Positions 9,439 through 19,028 are shown, counted from the first letter of the stretch. The stretch is 64,000 nt of DNA from Prevotella koreensis (GCF_003977605.1 NZ_RYYU01000001.1:1378539-1442538); one strand, 5' to 3'. Notes: generated by a model not told the origin, from the sequence alone. A program made the numbers and translations.

Positions 9439-10032
9439 ATGAAAAAAATAATCTTGGCAACAGCGATTGCGCTACTCACTACAATGCCGGCATCGGCACA
9501 GTACAACAACAACTCCACCGCGAAACCGGTACAGAACATCTCGGTAGAACTGTTAGGCCCCTCCAACTGGTTAGGCCTGCAATACGACACCCGCGTCAAA
9601 GGGAACAGCGGTTGGGGTTACTCTGTCGGGCTCGGATGGGGATATTCCGAGGCAAGCACCCTATTCAAAGTTGTAGAGCAATACCACCTAATATCGTTAG
9701 TGCCACGAGCAAACTATCTTATTGGCAATAAAAGCAGTAAGTTGGAACTCGGTTTCGGAACCAACATCGGATATCTCACCGGCAAGACAGAATACGACAG
9801 ATATACCATAAAGGAGAAAGACGACAAAACATATTATGAATATAAAGAACATGTGATAGAAAAGAAAAACAGTTTCACATACTATTTTTTCGGAAACATC
9901 GGCTACCGTCTGCAACCGGCCAATGGTTTCACGTTGCGCGTCGGTCTCTCTCCGTCGTTCGGGTTGGGTGGAGCTCACACGGTAGATGACTTTTATCTTA
10001 TTCCCTACTTGAGTTTCGGAAAATCATTCTAA
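9439..10032 (+). CDS. Small outer membrane beta-barrel protein
   Basis: Signal peptide MKKIILATAIALLTTMPASAQ, then about 175 residues with alternating aromatic/polar strand patterns (VELLGPSNWLGLQYDTRV, GWGYSVGLGWGYSE, FGNIGYRLQPANGFTLRVGLSPSFG) ending YLIPYLSFGKSF with a terminal Phe. This is the profile of an 8-stranded outer membrane barrel. No enzyme motif is visible and function is unknown. It stands alone between two intergenic repeat regions. Confidence 0.75.
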   Translation: MKKIILATAIALLTTMPASAQYNNNSTAKPVQNISVELLGPSNWLGLQYDTRVKGNSGWGYSVGLGWGYSEASTLFKVVEQYHLISLVPRANYLIGNKSSKLELGFGTNIGYLTGKTEYDRYTIKEKDDKTYYEYKEHVIEKKNSFTYYFFGNIGYRLQPANGFTLRVGLSPSFGLGGAHTVDDFYLIPYLSFGKSF

Positions 10033-10124
10033 CCCAAGCAAGACTACAAATAGGAGACTATGTACTTTGCGGTCTGTCATACAAACGTCAAAAAACAAGA
10101 CATAACAAAAAGACAAAGGTTAAA

Positions 10125-10165
10125 ACCCCAATCGCTCATTAGGATGCTAATGACTGATTGAGGTT
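10125..10165. repeat. Family D hairpin, copy D1
   Basis: ACCCCAATCGCTCATTAG (10125-10142) faces CTAATGACTGATTGAGGTT (10147-10165) around a 4-nt loop (GATG); the arms differ at three positions. The same arm sequences recur separately at 20547-20570 and 20853-20874. It is followed by AAAGTATTTTCCC and by a run of TTTAACCTTTAAC-like words to 10207. Possible terminator of the preceding barrel gene. Confidence 0.7.
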
Positions 10166-10232
10166 AAAGTATTTTCCCTTTAAACCTTTAACTTTTTAAC
10201 CTTTAACATATCCTGTATTCGCTTTTTCTTAG

Positions 10233-10240
10233 TAACTTTG
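10233..10240 (+). promoter_or_regulatory. Promoter -7 box (TAACTTTG) for the GH3-family gene
   Basis: TAACTTTG matches TAnnTTTG and lies 64 nt before the ATG at 10305. A -33 element is not clear. Confidence 0.5.
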
Positions 10241-10304
10241 CAGCCGAAAGAGGATGATTTGATAGCGAATTTGTAAAAAAGACCTTGACTGCAGATATTA
10301 AAGA

Positions 10305-11864
10305 ATGAGTCTTACAGGAATCATAAGGAACGCATTTATACCACGGCAGAAGAAATTGCTGTTGCACAATAGTGCGCCGTTGCAACTGCAACGAGAGGCA
10401 TTGGAGCATCTCGTGGAGCGTGCAAAACACACCGAGTACGGACAAAAGCATTCTTTCAACTCGATAAAAAAATACGAAGACTTCAGCAAACAGGTGCCAC
10501 TGAACACCTACGAAGAACTGAAGGACGACATACACCGCATGCGACACGGCGAACAGAACATTTTGTGGCCGGGGCAAGTGAAATGGTATGCCAAATCGTC
10601 GGGTACCACAAACGACAAGTCGAAGTTCATTCCCGTAAGCCCCGAAGGCCTTAACGCCATGCATTACAAGGGCGGCAGGGACGCGGTGGCAATGTATTTA
10701 GGCAACAATACGAAGAGCCGTATATTCGATGGGCGTGCCCTTATCCTCGGCGGAAGCCACTCGCCCAACTACAATCTGCCCGGTTCGTTAGTGGGAGACC
10801 TAAGCGCAATACTCATCGAGAACATCTCGCCGCTGGCCAATCTTGTGCGCGTGCCATGCAAACAAACCGCTCTGCTGAGCGACTTTGAACTGAAACGCGA
10901 CCGCATAGCACACGAGACAATAGAGAAGAACATCACCAATCTGAGCGGTGTTCCGTCATGGATGCTATCGGTGCTGATGCGCGTAATGGAACTCTCCGGG
11001 AAGAAATATCTCAATGAGGTGTGGCCAAATCTTGAGGTGTTCTTCCACGGCGGAGTGTCGTTCACACCCTACCGCAAACAATACGAGCAACTCATCGTCA
11101 CGCCGGACATGCACTATATGGAGACATACAACGCCAGCGAGGGATTTTTCGGCTTGCAGAACGACCCTTCAGATGCGTCGATGCTGCTGATGCTCGACTA
11201 CGGAGTGTTCTATGAATTCATACCGACAGACAAATTCGACGAATCAATATCTACGGCCGGAGTTGAACAACAACTCATCGAACCGGAGAAACAGGCGTGC
11301 ATCGTGCCGCTGGAAGGAGTGGAACCGGGCGTTAACTACGCCATGCTGATAAGCACAACGTGCGGACTGTGGCGATATGTAATAGGCGACACTATACGCT
11401 TCACGAGCGTAAACCCATACAAGTTCGTAATCACCGGGCGCACAAAACATTTCATAAACGCTTTCGGTGAGGAACTGATAGTTGACAATGCCGAGCAAGG
11501 ACTGGCTCACGCATGTCGCGAGACCGGTGCCGAAGTGCTGGAATATACCGCCGCACCGGTGTTCATGGACAACAATGCGAAGTGCAGACACCAATGGCTG
11601 ATAGAGTTTGCGCAGCAACCTGACTCGCTCGAACGTTTCGGCAATCTGCTCGACAAGAAACTGCAAGAGATAAACAGCGACTACGAGGCAAAGCGACATA
11701 AGGATATCACGCTGCAGCATCCGGAGATAATATGTGCCCGGAAGGGACTTTTCGAGGATTGGATGAAGTCGCGCGGCAAACTGGGAGGACAGAACAAGGT
11801 GCCACGACTGAGCAACAGTCGTCAGTATGTGGAACAACTCATGTCGATGAACGACAAGGAATGA
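10305..11864 (+). CDS. GH3-family acyl-adenylating enzyme
   Basis: 519-aa member of the GH3 (auxin-responsive) family, ANL-type enzymes that adenylate a carboxylate and may couple it to an amino acid or other acceptor; the bacterial substrate is unknown. The nucleotide-binding P-loop is KSSGTTNDKSKF (residues 97-108). Further conserved blocks are FFHGGVSFTPYR, YNASEGFFGLQ, WRYVIGDTIRF and FVITGRTKHFINAFGEELI, all in family order. Length is as expected. It is followed 24 nt later by a lipoprotein gene, suggesting an operon of five co-directional genes to 16813. Confidence 0.9.
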   Translation: MSLTGIIRNAFIPRQKKLLLHNSAPLQLQREALEHLVERAKHTEYGQKHSFNSIKKYEDFSKQVPLNTYEELKDDIHRMRHGEQNILWPGQVKWYAKSSGTTNDKSKFIPVSPEGLNAMHYKGGRDAVAMYLGNNTKSRIFDGRALILGGSHSPNYNLPGSLVGDLSAILIENISPLANLVRVPCKQTALLSDFELKRDRIAHETIEKNITNLSGVPSWMLSVLMRVMELSGKKYLNEVWPNLEVFFHGGVSFTPYRKQYEQLIVTPDMHYMETYNASEGFFGLQNDPSDASMLLMLDYGVFYEFIPTDKFDESISTAGVEQQLIEPEKQACIVPLEGVEPGVNYAMLISTTCGLWRYVIGDTIRFTSVNPYKFVITGRTKHFINAFGEELIVDNAEQGLAHACRETGAEVLEYTAAPVFMDNNAKCRHQWLIEFAQQPDSLERFGNLLDKKLQEINSDYEAKRHKDITLQHPEIICARKGLFEDWMKSRGKLGGQNKVPRLSNSRQYVEQLMSMNDKE

Positions 11865-11888
11865 GATAACAACAAGAAGAGGAACTGC

Positions 11889-13856
11889 ATGATGAAAGAA
11901 CGAAAAAGTAACGGGTTTGGCGTGAAAGCAAGGTGGGCAGTGCCACTTTGTTTCTTTGTGCTCCTGCTCTTCTCCTGCGCAAAAATGGGACAACCGGACG
12001 GCGGATGGTATGACGAGACACCGCCACGGATAATCGGTGCGACACCCGAAAACAACTCTACCGAGATAAAATCGCGAAAGATAAACATATACTTTGACGA
12101 GTTCATAAAACTCGACAACCCGCAAGAGAAGGTCGTGGTGTCACCGCCTCAACTCGAAACTCCCGAAATAAAGGGTGCCGGAAAGCAGATAAAGATTGAA
12201 CTGAAAGACTCGCTGCGCCCGAACACCACCTACACGATAGACTTCAGCGATGCCATATCAGACAACAACGAGGGAAACCCGTTGGGCAACTTCACTTACA
12301 GTTTCTCCACAGGTGGCAACATCGACACGCTCGAAGTGTCGGGACACGTGCTTGAAGCGGCCAATCTCGAACCGATAAAGGGCATGCTCGTAGGACTATA
12401 CAGCAACCTGTCTGATTCGGCGTTCAGAACCGAACCGATGCTACGCGTTAGTCGCACCGACAGTCGCGGACGCTTCGTGATACGCGGAATAGCCCCCGGC
12501 AACTATCGCATCTATGCCTTGGCGGATGCCGACGGAAACTTCAAGTTCACCCAGAAAAGCGAGAAACTGGCTTTCAGTCACGACATCATAACTCCGTGGT
12601 CGAAGCCCGACGTGCGCCAAGACACTCTATGGCTCGACTCGCTGCGCATCAAAGACATCGCCCGCGTCAACTATACACATTTCATGCCCGACAATATAGT
12701 GCTGCGTGCATTCACCGAAGTGAACACCGACCGCTACTTCATAAAGGCCGAACGCAAGGAGGCCAACCGCTTCTCGCTGTTCTTCAGTTATGGCAACGAG
12801 CAGTTGCCAAGATTGCGCGGACTCAATTTCGACGAGCGAGACGCTTTCATCATCGAGCACAACACCCTACAAGACTCACTGACTTACTGGATAAAAGACT
12901 CCACACTGATAAACCGTGACACGCTGAACGTGGAACTGCAATACATGGCGACAGACTCGCTCGGCGCATTAAAACAACAGACCGACACACTCGAAATTCT
13001 CTCTCGCGACACTTACGCGAAACGAATGAAGCGCGAGCAGAAGAAATACGACGAATGGAAAAAGAAACAAGAGAAAGCCGAGAAACGTGGCGAACCGTTC
13101 CTTACGGTGATGCCAAAGGAGGCTCTCATACCGAGATATAACATCAGTTCGATGTCAGACCCTGACCGCAATCCATCGATAGAGTTCGATGTCCCGCTCG
13201 CATTGGCCGACACCGGCAAGGTTCATCTGTATTCAAAGATAGACACTCTGTGGTATCGCGCTCCCTTGGTGGTGCAGAAACGCAAAGGAGCAGAACGCGT
13301 GTTCGACATTCTCGGAGAGTGGAGACCGAACACAGAATACAGTCTTGAGATTGACTCGGCCGCCTTTACCGACATCTACAATCGCGTTTCCAAGCCGTTC
13401 AAGCAGGGATTCAAGGTGAGATCGAACGATGAATACAGTACGGTGATAGTGAACATCGGCGGAATGAAGGACACAACTGTAGTGGTGCAACTGCTCGACA
13501 GGAGCGATAAAATGAAGAAAGAGGTATCGACCGATAACGGTACGGCAGAATTTTTCTACGTCAATCCGGGAACATACTATTTGAGAATGTTCATCGACAG
13601 CAACCGCAACGGTATCTGGGACACCGGCAGTTATAACGAGGACAGGCAGGCAGAGACGGTTTACTACTATCCGGAAAAGGTGGAGTGCAAGGCAAAATGG
13701 GACTTGCCGTTGTCTTGGCAGCCTGCAGCAAGGCCGTTGGAAATGCAAAAACCATCGGAGATAGTAAAGCAGAAGCCTGATAAAGACAAGAAAATAAAAA
13801 ACCGCAATATGGAAAGGGCGCGAAAATTAGGGATTGAATATATTCCCAAGTTATGA
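11889..13856 (+). CDS. Ig-like domain lipoprotein
   Basis: 655-aa predicted lipoprotein. The N-terminus has a hydrophobic stretch ending in LLLFSCA, a lipobox with Cys30 as the predicted lipidation site. Residues about 40-140 (PPRIIGATPENNSTEIKSRKINIYFDEFIKL...YTIDFSDAISDNNEGNPLGNFTYSFSTG) match the Big_5/SbsA Ig-like fold common at the start of Bacteroidota surface proteins. Around 145-230 is a carboxypeptidase-regulatory-like segment (GRFVIRGIAPGNYRIYALADADGNFKF), and a second such segment with DSNRNGIWDTG lies near 575-590. The rest is unassigned. The start could be either Met of the MMK pair. Confidence 0.82.
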   Translation: MMKERKSNGFGVKARWAVPLCFFVLLLFSCAKMGQPDGGWYDETPPRIIGATPENNSTEIKSRKINIYFDEFIKLDNPQEKVVVSPPQLETPEIKGAGKQIKIELKDSLRPNTTYTIDFSDAISDNNEGNPLGNFTYSFSTGGNIDTLEVSGHVLEAANLEPIKGMLVGLYSNLSDSAFRTEPMLRVSRTDSRGRFVIRGIAPGNYRIYALADADGNFKFTQKSEKLAFSHDIITPWSKPDVRQDTLWLDSLRIKDIARVNYTHFMPDNIVLRAFTEVNTDRYFIKAERKEANRFSLFFSYGNEQLPRLRGLNFDERDAFIIEHNTLQDSLTYWIKDSTLINRDTLNVELQYMATDSLGALKQQTDTLEILSRDTYAKRMKREQKKYDEWKKKQEKAEKRGEPFLTVMPKEALIPRYNISSMSDPDRNPSIEFDVPLALADTGKVHLYSKIDTLWYRAPLVVQKRKGAERVFDILGEWRPNTEYSLEIDSAAFTDIYNRVSKPFKQGFKVRSNDEYSTVIVNIGGMKDTTVVVQLLDRSDKMKKEVSTDNGTAEFFYVNPGTYYLRMFIDSNRNGIWDTGSYNEDRQAETVYYYPEKVECKAKWDLPLSWQPAARPLEMQKPSEIVKQKPDKDKKIKNRNMERARKLGIEYIPKL

Positions 13857-13896
13857 CGCACCGCCATCAGTAAATAACATATAATAAGCACAAATT

Positions 13897-14703
13897 ATGA
13901 AAAAGACACTATTTGCAATGCTGCTACTGACAACAATCGTTGTCAATGCGTCTGCACAGTGCACGTTCCGCAACACAGCATTCCAGTCCGGAGAGTCGCT
14001 GACCTATAACCTCTACTACAACTGGCAGTTCGTATGGGTGAAGGCCGGAACGGCATCAATTTCGGTGTATAAGTCATATTTCAATGGCCAGGAGGCGTTG
14101 CGCGGGTCGTTGGTGACGCGTGGCAACAGCAAGGTTGATAAGATGTTCATACTCCGTGACACCCTGTTGTGCTACTGCTCTACCGACATGGCACCGCTGT
14201 ATTACCGAAAAGGGGCGAAAGAGGGGAAACGATATACGGTGGATGAGGTGTGGTACACATACAGCGGAGGGAAAACAAAACTGCGCCAACACCGCCAAAA
14301 GAAAGACGGAACACACACGTGGCTCAACTCGACAAGCAATGAATGTGTGTTCGACATGATGAATATATTCTTGCGTGCACGTAGTTTCGACCCTGCGAAT
14401 TGGAAAAAAGGATTCGAGGTGAAGTTCCCTATGGCCGATGGCAATGGTATTGAACATGCACTGTTACGCTATCGCGGGAAGTCCACGGTGAAAGCAGATA
14501 ACGGCAGAAAATACCGCTGTCTGGAACTGTCATACATGGAACTGGTGAAAGGTAAATACAAGGAGGTGGTGCGTTTCTATGTCACAGACGACAAGAACCA
14601 TGTGCCGGTGAGGCTCGATATGTTTCTGCGCTTCGGCTCGGCAAAGGCATTCCTTACCAGTATGTATGGTGTAAGAAATCCTGTTACGAGCATTGAGAAA
14701 TAG
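13897..14703 (+). CDS. DUF3108 family exported protein
   Basis: 268 aa with signal peptide MKKTLFAMLLLTTIVVNASAQ. The opening of the mature part (FQSGESLTYNLYYNWQFVWVKAGTAS) and later segments (YRCLELSY, FYVTDDKNHVPVRLDMFLRFGSAKAFL) are typical of DUF3108, a periplasmic beta-rich family of unknown function often encoded next to lipid A or envelope genes. It lies 40 nt after the Ig-like lipoprotein and 78 nt before the acyltransferase, in the same direction. No enzymatic residues can be pointed to. Confidence 0.85.
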   Translation: MKKTLFAMLLLTTIVVNASAQCTFRNTAFQSGESLTYNLYYNWQFVWVKAGTASISVYKSYFNGQEALRGSLVTRGNSKVDKMFILRDTLLCYCSTDMAPLYYRKGAKEGKRYTVDEVWYTYSGGKTKLRQHRQKKDGTHTWLNSTSNECVFDMMNIFLRARSFDPANWKKGFEVKFPMADGNGIEHALLRYRGKSTVKADNGRKYRCLELSYMELVKGKYKEVVRFYVTDDKNHVPVRLDMFLRFGSAKAFLTSMYGVRNPVTSIEK

Positions 14704-14781
14704 GCATATATGCCCATTGGGCGGAATGTTTCCTACGTTTGCAGGCATAAAAAGAGAGGAATAATATATCGAACATTTGCA

Positions 14782-15801
14782 ATGAGCAACATACTGACGA
14801 AAATAAAGGAGTCTTTCTCACTCTCAAATAAGGGAGTGAGAATGATTGCCATGTCGCCTTTCTATGCTCTCTCGCTGCTGCCATACAGTGTTCTTTATCT
14901 CCTTTCAGACTGCATATACATTATAATATATCATATTGTGGGCTATCGTAAGGACGTGGTAAGGAGCAATATGAGCAAGTCGTTCCCCGAAAAAAGCGAA
15001 CAGGAGCGGAGAGAAATAGAGCGCGAGTTCTACAAATGGTTGTCCGACTATTTCGTGGAAACACTGAAAATGCTAAGCGTAAGCGATAAGACTTTCTTGA
15101 AGCACGTGAGTTTTGAAGGTGTGGAAGAGTTGGAGAAATGCTTCGACAAAGGGCAGCACTGCGCGGCAATGCTCGGACACTACGGCAATTGGGAACTGCT
15201 CTCGGCCACCGATCTCGCCTTCAGCGAATGGGGTTCGCACGCCATTCAACGCAACAGAAATGGTGAAAGGAAGCCTGTAGTGTGCGGACTGATATACCAC
15301 CCACTACACAATAAGTTTTTCGACCTTCTTTTCATAGAGATACGACAGGCATTGCGCGGGATATGTATTCCAAAGAAAGACATTCTGAGAAAACTCGTGG
15401 AATATCGCAGAGAGGGACGGATGACACTGTTCGGATATATCGCAGACCAGTCGCCGAAATGGAATAACATACATCTATGGCTGAACTTTCTCGGACATGA
15501 AACTCCTGTTTTTACCGGTGCCGAGCGAATAATAAGGAAAATGAACAATGCCGTTTTTTACGTGGATGCTGAACGACCGCGACGTGGTAGGTATGTGTTC
15601 ACATTCAAACCGATTACACTCGAGCCATCGAAAATGGAGCCAAACGAGGTAACATGCAGATATTTCGAAATGCTGGAGGAGAGCATCAGACGCGACCCGA
15701 CAATCTATCTATGGAGTCATGACCGCTGGAAACGAACACGAGAGGAGTATGAACACCTTTTCAAAGTTGAAAACGGGAGGACTATTCCGATTGAAAAATG
15801 A
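14782..15801 (+). CDS. Lysophospholipid/lipid A acyltransferase (LpxL/HtrB family)
   Basis: Inner-membrane acyltransferase predicted to add a secondary acyl chain to lipid A. The frame is open from 14710, but the ATG at 14782 (MSNILTKIKESFSL) is the sensible start, giving 339 aa. A membrane segment follows at about residues 25-50. The catalytic HX4E motif is GHYGNWELL (His133, Glu138). Further family features are the KNPDD-like region replaced by IPKKDILRKLVEYRREG and GYIADQSPKW near 225-235. It overlaps nothing and is followed 4 nt after its stop by a glycosyltransferase start, so the two are translationally close. Confidence 0.9.
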   Translation: MSNILTKIKESFSLSNKGVRMIAMSPFYALSLLPYSVLYLLSDCIYIIIYHIVGYRKDVVRSNMSKSFPEKSEQERREIEREFYKWLSDYFVETLKMLSVSDKTFLKHVSFEGVEELEKCFDKGQHCAAMLGHYGNWELLSATDLAFSEWGSHAIQRNRNGERKPVVCGLIYHPLHNKFFDLLFIEIRQALRGICIPKKDILRKLVEYRREGRMTLFGYIADQSPKWNNIHLWLNFLGHETPVFTGAERIIRKMNNAVFYVDAERPRRGRYVFTFKPITLEPSKMEPNEVTCRYFEMLEESIRRDPTIYLWSHDRWKRTREEYEHLFKVENGRTIPIEK

Positions 15802-15805
15802 TATT

Positions 15806-16813
15806 ATGGAAACTACAAAACAGAATATGGGTAACATGAATATAACCTTTCAAAAGAAAGGCAACAGCGGCAATCCGATGTCTTTATACATCGTTGTGCC
15901 TTGTTATAACGAACAGGAAGTGCTGCCCGAGACGGTGGAAAAATTGCAGGAATTATGCACGCGACTTGCCGAAGAGGCTGACACCAAGGCAAAAACTCTG
16001 TTCGTGGACGATGGTAGTCGCGATGCCACTTGGGCTCTGATAAGCAAGACATGTGATGAAATGGAAAACGTTGCAGGACTGAAACTTGCACATAATGCCG
16101 GTCACCAAAATGCGCTATGGGCGGGAATGGAGGCAGTGGTAGATAAGTGTGACGCTATCGTGACCATCGATGCCGACCTTCAAGACGACGAAACGGTTAT
16201 CATTGACATGGCAAAGATGGTGGCAGAAGGAAAGGATATAATCTACGGAATACGCAAGGAACGCAAGACAGACACCCCATTCAAGCGTCTCACAGCACAA
16301 TATTTCTATCAACTGATGCGCATGGCCGGTAGCGACATTATATATAATCACGCCGATTTCCGTATGATGACGCGACGCGCAGTGAGGGCTCTTCTCTCCA
16401 TGCCGGAGCGCAATATGTTCCTAAGAGGTATGGTACGCACGCTCGGTTTCAATGAGGGGAAGGTGTATTATGACCGCACCGCACGCTTCGCCGGCGAGTC
16501 AAAATACCCGCTTCGAAAGATGATCAGTTTCGCCATTGACGGCATAACGTCATTCTCTATCATACCACTGAGACTGATAACCTTATCCGGATTTATCTTC
16601 ACCATAGTGGCTGCGCTCATCATTTTATACTCTCTTGTTGAGCATGCACGTGGTAACACACTGCCCGGCTGGACCTCACTTGCCGTAAGTATATGGTTTG
16701 TTGGTGGCGCATTGCTCATTGCTATCGGTGTGCTCGGCACCTACATGGGCAAGATTTATCAAGAGACAAAAAGACGACCACGCTACTTTACTGACGAGAC
16801 ACTCAACCTTTGA
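15806..16813 (+). CDS. Membrane-bound family 2 glycosyltransferase (GtrB/DPM1-like)
   Basis: GT2 enzyme likely to transfer a sugar from a nucleotide donor to a polyprenyl phosphate. The ATG at 15806 follows the acyltransferase stop by 4 nt; Met8 and Met11 (15827, 15836) are alternatives. Motifs: YIVVPCYNEQEVLPETV near the N-terminus, VDDGSRD, IDADLQDDE (the DxD region), then ADFRMMTRRA and RTLGFNEGKVYYDR. Two C-terminal membrane segments (LITLSGFIFTIVAALIILYS and AVSIWFVGGALLIAIGVLG) are typical of GtrB/ArnC-type enzymes. Last gene of the run beginning at 10305; sugar unknown. Confidence 0.9.
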   Translation: METTKQNMGNMNITFQKKGNSGNPMSLYIVVPCYNEQEVLPETVEKLQELCTRLAEEADTKAKTLFVDDGSRDATWALISKTCDEMENVAGLKLAHNAGHQNALWAGMEAVVDKCDAIVTIDADLQDDETVIIDMAKMVAEGKDIIYGIRKERKTDTPFKRLTAQYFYQLMRMAGSDIIYNHADFRMMTRRAVRALLSMPERNMFLRGMVRTLGFNEGKVYYDRTARFAGESKYPLRKMISFAIDGITSFSIIPLRLITLSGFIFTIVAALIILYSLVEHARGNTLPGWTSLAVSIWFVGGALLIAIGVLGTYMGKIYQETKRRPRYFTDETLNL

Positions 16814-16830
16814 GAGTGCCCACAACTCTT

Positions 16831-17130
16831 CTTCGGACAGAAAGACATAAGTTTTTGGACAGAAAGACATAAAAGGGTTGGACAAAAAGACATAAAGATT
16901 TTAGGACATAAAGACAAAAAGAACATATCTTGTATTAACTTGTATGTTATCTCTTTATGCACTAAAACCTTTATGTCTTTTTGTCCTTAAAGCATCTTTT
17001 TGTCTTTATGTCCTAAAAACTTATGTCTTTATGTCTAAAAAACTTATGTCTTTATGTCTAAAAAAAATATGTCTTTATGTCCAACTCCTTTATGTCTTTC
17101 TGTCCAAAAACCATCCTGTCTGTATGTCGA
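16831..17130. repeat. Family B octamer array, copy B1
   Basis: Fills the 323-bp gap between two converging genes. The left half repeats GACAGAAAGACATAAR-like units (16836-16922); the right half is their complement, TTATGTCTTTATGTC and variants (16969-17130). A perfect 24-bp inverted repeat joins 16899-16922 to 16995-17018 around a 72-nt loop. The unit is an octamer close to GACATAAA. Frames read through it are low-complexity and not genes. Related arrays are at 25254-25558 and 41047-41106. Confidence 0.85.
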
Positions 17131-17136
17131 AAAGAG

Positions 17137-18819
17137 TTAAGCGAAGAGTAATACCATAACTTGCGCTATCATAACCCTTATGAACAATGTCAAGGGATAT
17201 ACCGTTGCGTATTTGATAGCAGGAATATTGTTTTTCGAAGCATCGGGAGTCATAGACAGAGCAGGTGCAAAGGTCATGTTACCGGCAACGTATCCCAAAA
17301 GCGTGAAGTAGTCAAGTTTGAGCCAGTAGCGTCCGACAATACTTGTAACCCACAACGGAATAAGCATTATGGCGGCAGCATACAGCATCCACAAATAACC
17401 GCCACTGAGAAGTTTGTCAATGAAACTCTCACCCACACTAAGTCCAACACATGCAAGGAACAGCGTTATACCGAACTCCCTGAACATGAGATTGACACTC
17501 TGTGTGTTGTGAGTATTTAGTTTGAACCGTGTCCCGAAATTACTGATGAGTATTGCCACTATGAGCGTTCCACCTGAGAAGCCCAACTTTGCCGGCATCG
17601 GCATTCCTCCGAATGGGAACTCTATGCTTCCTACGAGTACGCCAATCAGTACCGCAACGAAAAGCACAAACAGGTTTGGTTTGCGCAGAGTGCTTACCGA
17701 GTTACCCAATATTCTCTCCACTCTCTTAACGTCGCTCTCCTCTCCCACCAATATTACGGTGTCGCCCATCTGCAGTCTGAGGTCTGCTTTTCCGATAAGA
17801 TGCACCCCGGCACGCTGCACTCTTGAGATGTTTACGTTGTATAACGTCCTGAATTTCAGTTCCTCAATACTCTTCCCATTGACCGAACCCTGTGTCACAA
17901 GACATCTGCGCGATATAAGCCTATGGTCGAGTTTAAACCACTGAGTGTCATCCATTTCTATCTTATGTCCGATGAACACGCAAATGGTCTCTACTTCATT
18001 TTGCTCGGATATTACCAGAACCTTATCACCCTCTCTTATTATTGACTCAGGGTGAGCCATCTCTATCTCTCCCGTCTCTTTGTGAAGTATTCTTGAAATG
18101 ATAAACTCATGCTTGTCGAGGAGCGTCTTCACGTGCGATACCTTACTGCCGAATATAGCCGGATTGGTTACCTCGATAGAAAAAACAAGAGCCTCCATAC
18201 GCTTGGCTTTCTCACGGTCTTCTATCTTTTTCGACTCGTCCTCAACCTTTATTTTCAATGCCCATTTCAAGCCACCGGTAGTAAGTATCAGTCCGAGTAT
18301 CGCCACAGGATAAGACAGTGCGTATCCGATACCAATATCAGGGGATATTGCGCCGGTAATACCTTTTGCCGCTTCCTGCGCCGCACCCAAAGCAGGCGTG
18401 TTGGTTACCGCTCCCGCTAGTATTCCCATCATCGTATCTATCGGAGTTCCGGAAAACAGGAATATAAGGAATGTTATGCCCACGGCGATTGCAATAGACA
18501 ACATGGAAAGCAGGTTCAATTGTATTCCGCCCTGTTTGAATGTAGAGAAAAAACCGGGCCCTACAATCATACCGATGCCAAAGATGAACAGCACCATACC
18601 GCTCTCTTTCACGAACGAAAGCACCATCGGATCTATCTGCATGCCGAGATGACCTGCGAGTATTCCGGAGAAGAGCACCCATGTCACGCCCAGCGAGAAC
18701 CCTCCAATCTTTATCTTGTTAAGTAATATCCCGACCGTAATAACCAAGGACAATACGAAAATAGAATGTCCGATGCCTTCACCCTTAATTAAATCCATTA
18801 TAATATCCATCGTTGTCAC
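17137..18819 (-). CDS. AspT/YidE/YbjL-family membrane transporter with TrkA-C domains
   Basis: 560-aa integral membrane protein of the aspartate:alanine antiporter-like fold. About five membrane segments at residues 15-190 (for example ILLNKIKIGGFSLGVTWVLFSGILAGHLGM) are followed by two cytoplasmic TrkA-C (RCK-C) modules at about 205-285 and 290-375, then a second membrane half (LFVLFVAVLIGVLVGSIEF onward to ...MIAQVMVLLFA). This duplicated layout is characteristic of the family; substrate not predictable. The start may be Met1 or Met4. A -7 box on the minus strand lies at 18876-18883. Convergent with the GT2 gene across the B1 array. Confidence 0.88.
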   Translation of the reverse strand: MTTMDIIMDLIKGEGIGHSIFVLSLVITVGILLNKIKIGGFSLGVTWVLFSGILAGHLGMQIDPMVLSFVKESGMVLFIFGIGMIVGPGFFSTFKQGGIQLNLLSMLSIAIAVGITFLIFLFSGTPIDTMMGILAGAVTNTPALGAAQEAAKGITGAISPDIGIGYALSYPVAILGLILTTGGLKWALKIKVEDESKKIEDREKAKRMEALVFSIEVTNPAIFGSKVSHVKTLLDKHEFIISRILHKETGEIEMAHPESIIREGDKVLVISEQNEVETICVFIGHKIEMDDTQWFKLDHRLISRRCLVTQGSVNGKSIEELKFRTLYNVNISRVQRAGVHLIGKADLRLQMGDTVILVGEESDVKRVERILGNSVSTLRKPNLFVLFVAVLIGVLVGSIEFPFGGMPMPAKLGFSGGTLIVAILISNFGTRFKLNTHNTQSVNLMFREFGITLFLACVGLSVGESFIDKLLSGGYLWMLYAAAIMLIPLWVTSIVGRYWLKLDYFTLLGYVAGNMTFAPALSMTPDASKNNIPAIKYATVYPLTLFIRVMIAQVMVLLFA

Positions 18820-18875
18820 TTATTTTGTTTATTCCATCACAGATAAGATTTCACAGGGTATTTGATTATTCGTTG

Positions 18876-18883
18876 CAAAGGTA
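18876..18883 (-). promoter_or_regulatory. Promoter -7 box (TACCTTTG) for the YidE-type transporter
   Basis: Read on the minus strand this is TACCTTTG, matching TAnnTTTG, 57 nt before the transporter's ATG. A TTG at 18901-18903 lies 17 nt further upstream, slightly closer than the usual 19-21. Confidence 0.5.
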
Positions 18884-18964
18884 CAACAATCTTATTGTTT
18901 CAAGACCATTTCCAATTTCTTTTTTGGCAAAATATCGCGTACCGGATATATTCTTAAAAACAAA

Positions 18965-19002
18965 AAGGGCACACGGAATTATTAAAAATCCCACGTGCCC
19001 TT
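18965..19002 (-). terminator. Intrinsic terminator of tnaA
   Basis: On the minus strand, AAGGGCAC (19002-18995) pairs with GTGCCCTT (18972-18965), with further partial pairing inside, and is followed directly by TTTGTTTTTAAG. Stem plus T-tract 26 nt after the tnaA stop: a good rho-independent terminator. Confidence 0.8.
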
Positions 19003-19028
19003 AATGTAATTTGTTCTAATATAAGCGA

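Noticed and set aside
11244..12125. 293-codon minus-strand frame opposite the GH3 and Ig-like genes
   Set aside because: Spans the ends of two real genes on the other strand and has no family features.
16831..17130. CRISPR array
   Set aside because: Units are contiguous octamers with no unique spacers, and no cas genes are in the window.
16944..17159. Open frame made of FVLKASFCLYVLKTYVF-like residues
   Set aside because: It is read through the family B octamer array; the low-complexity protein simply mirrors the DNA repeat.
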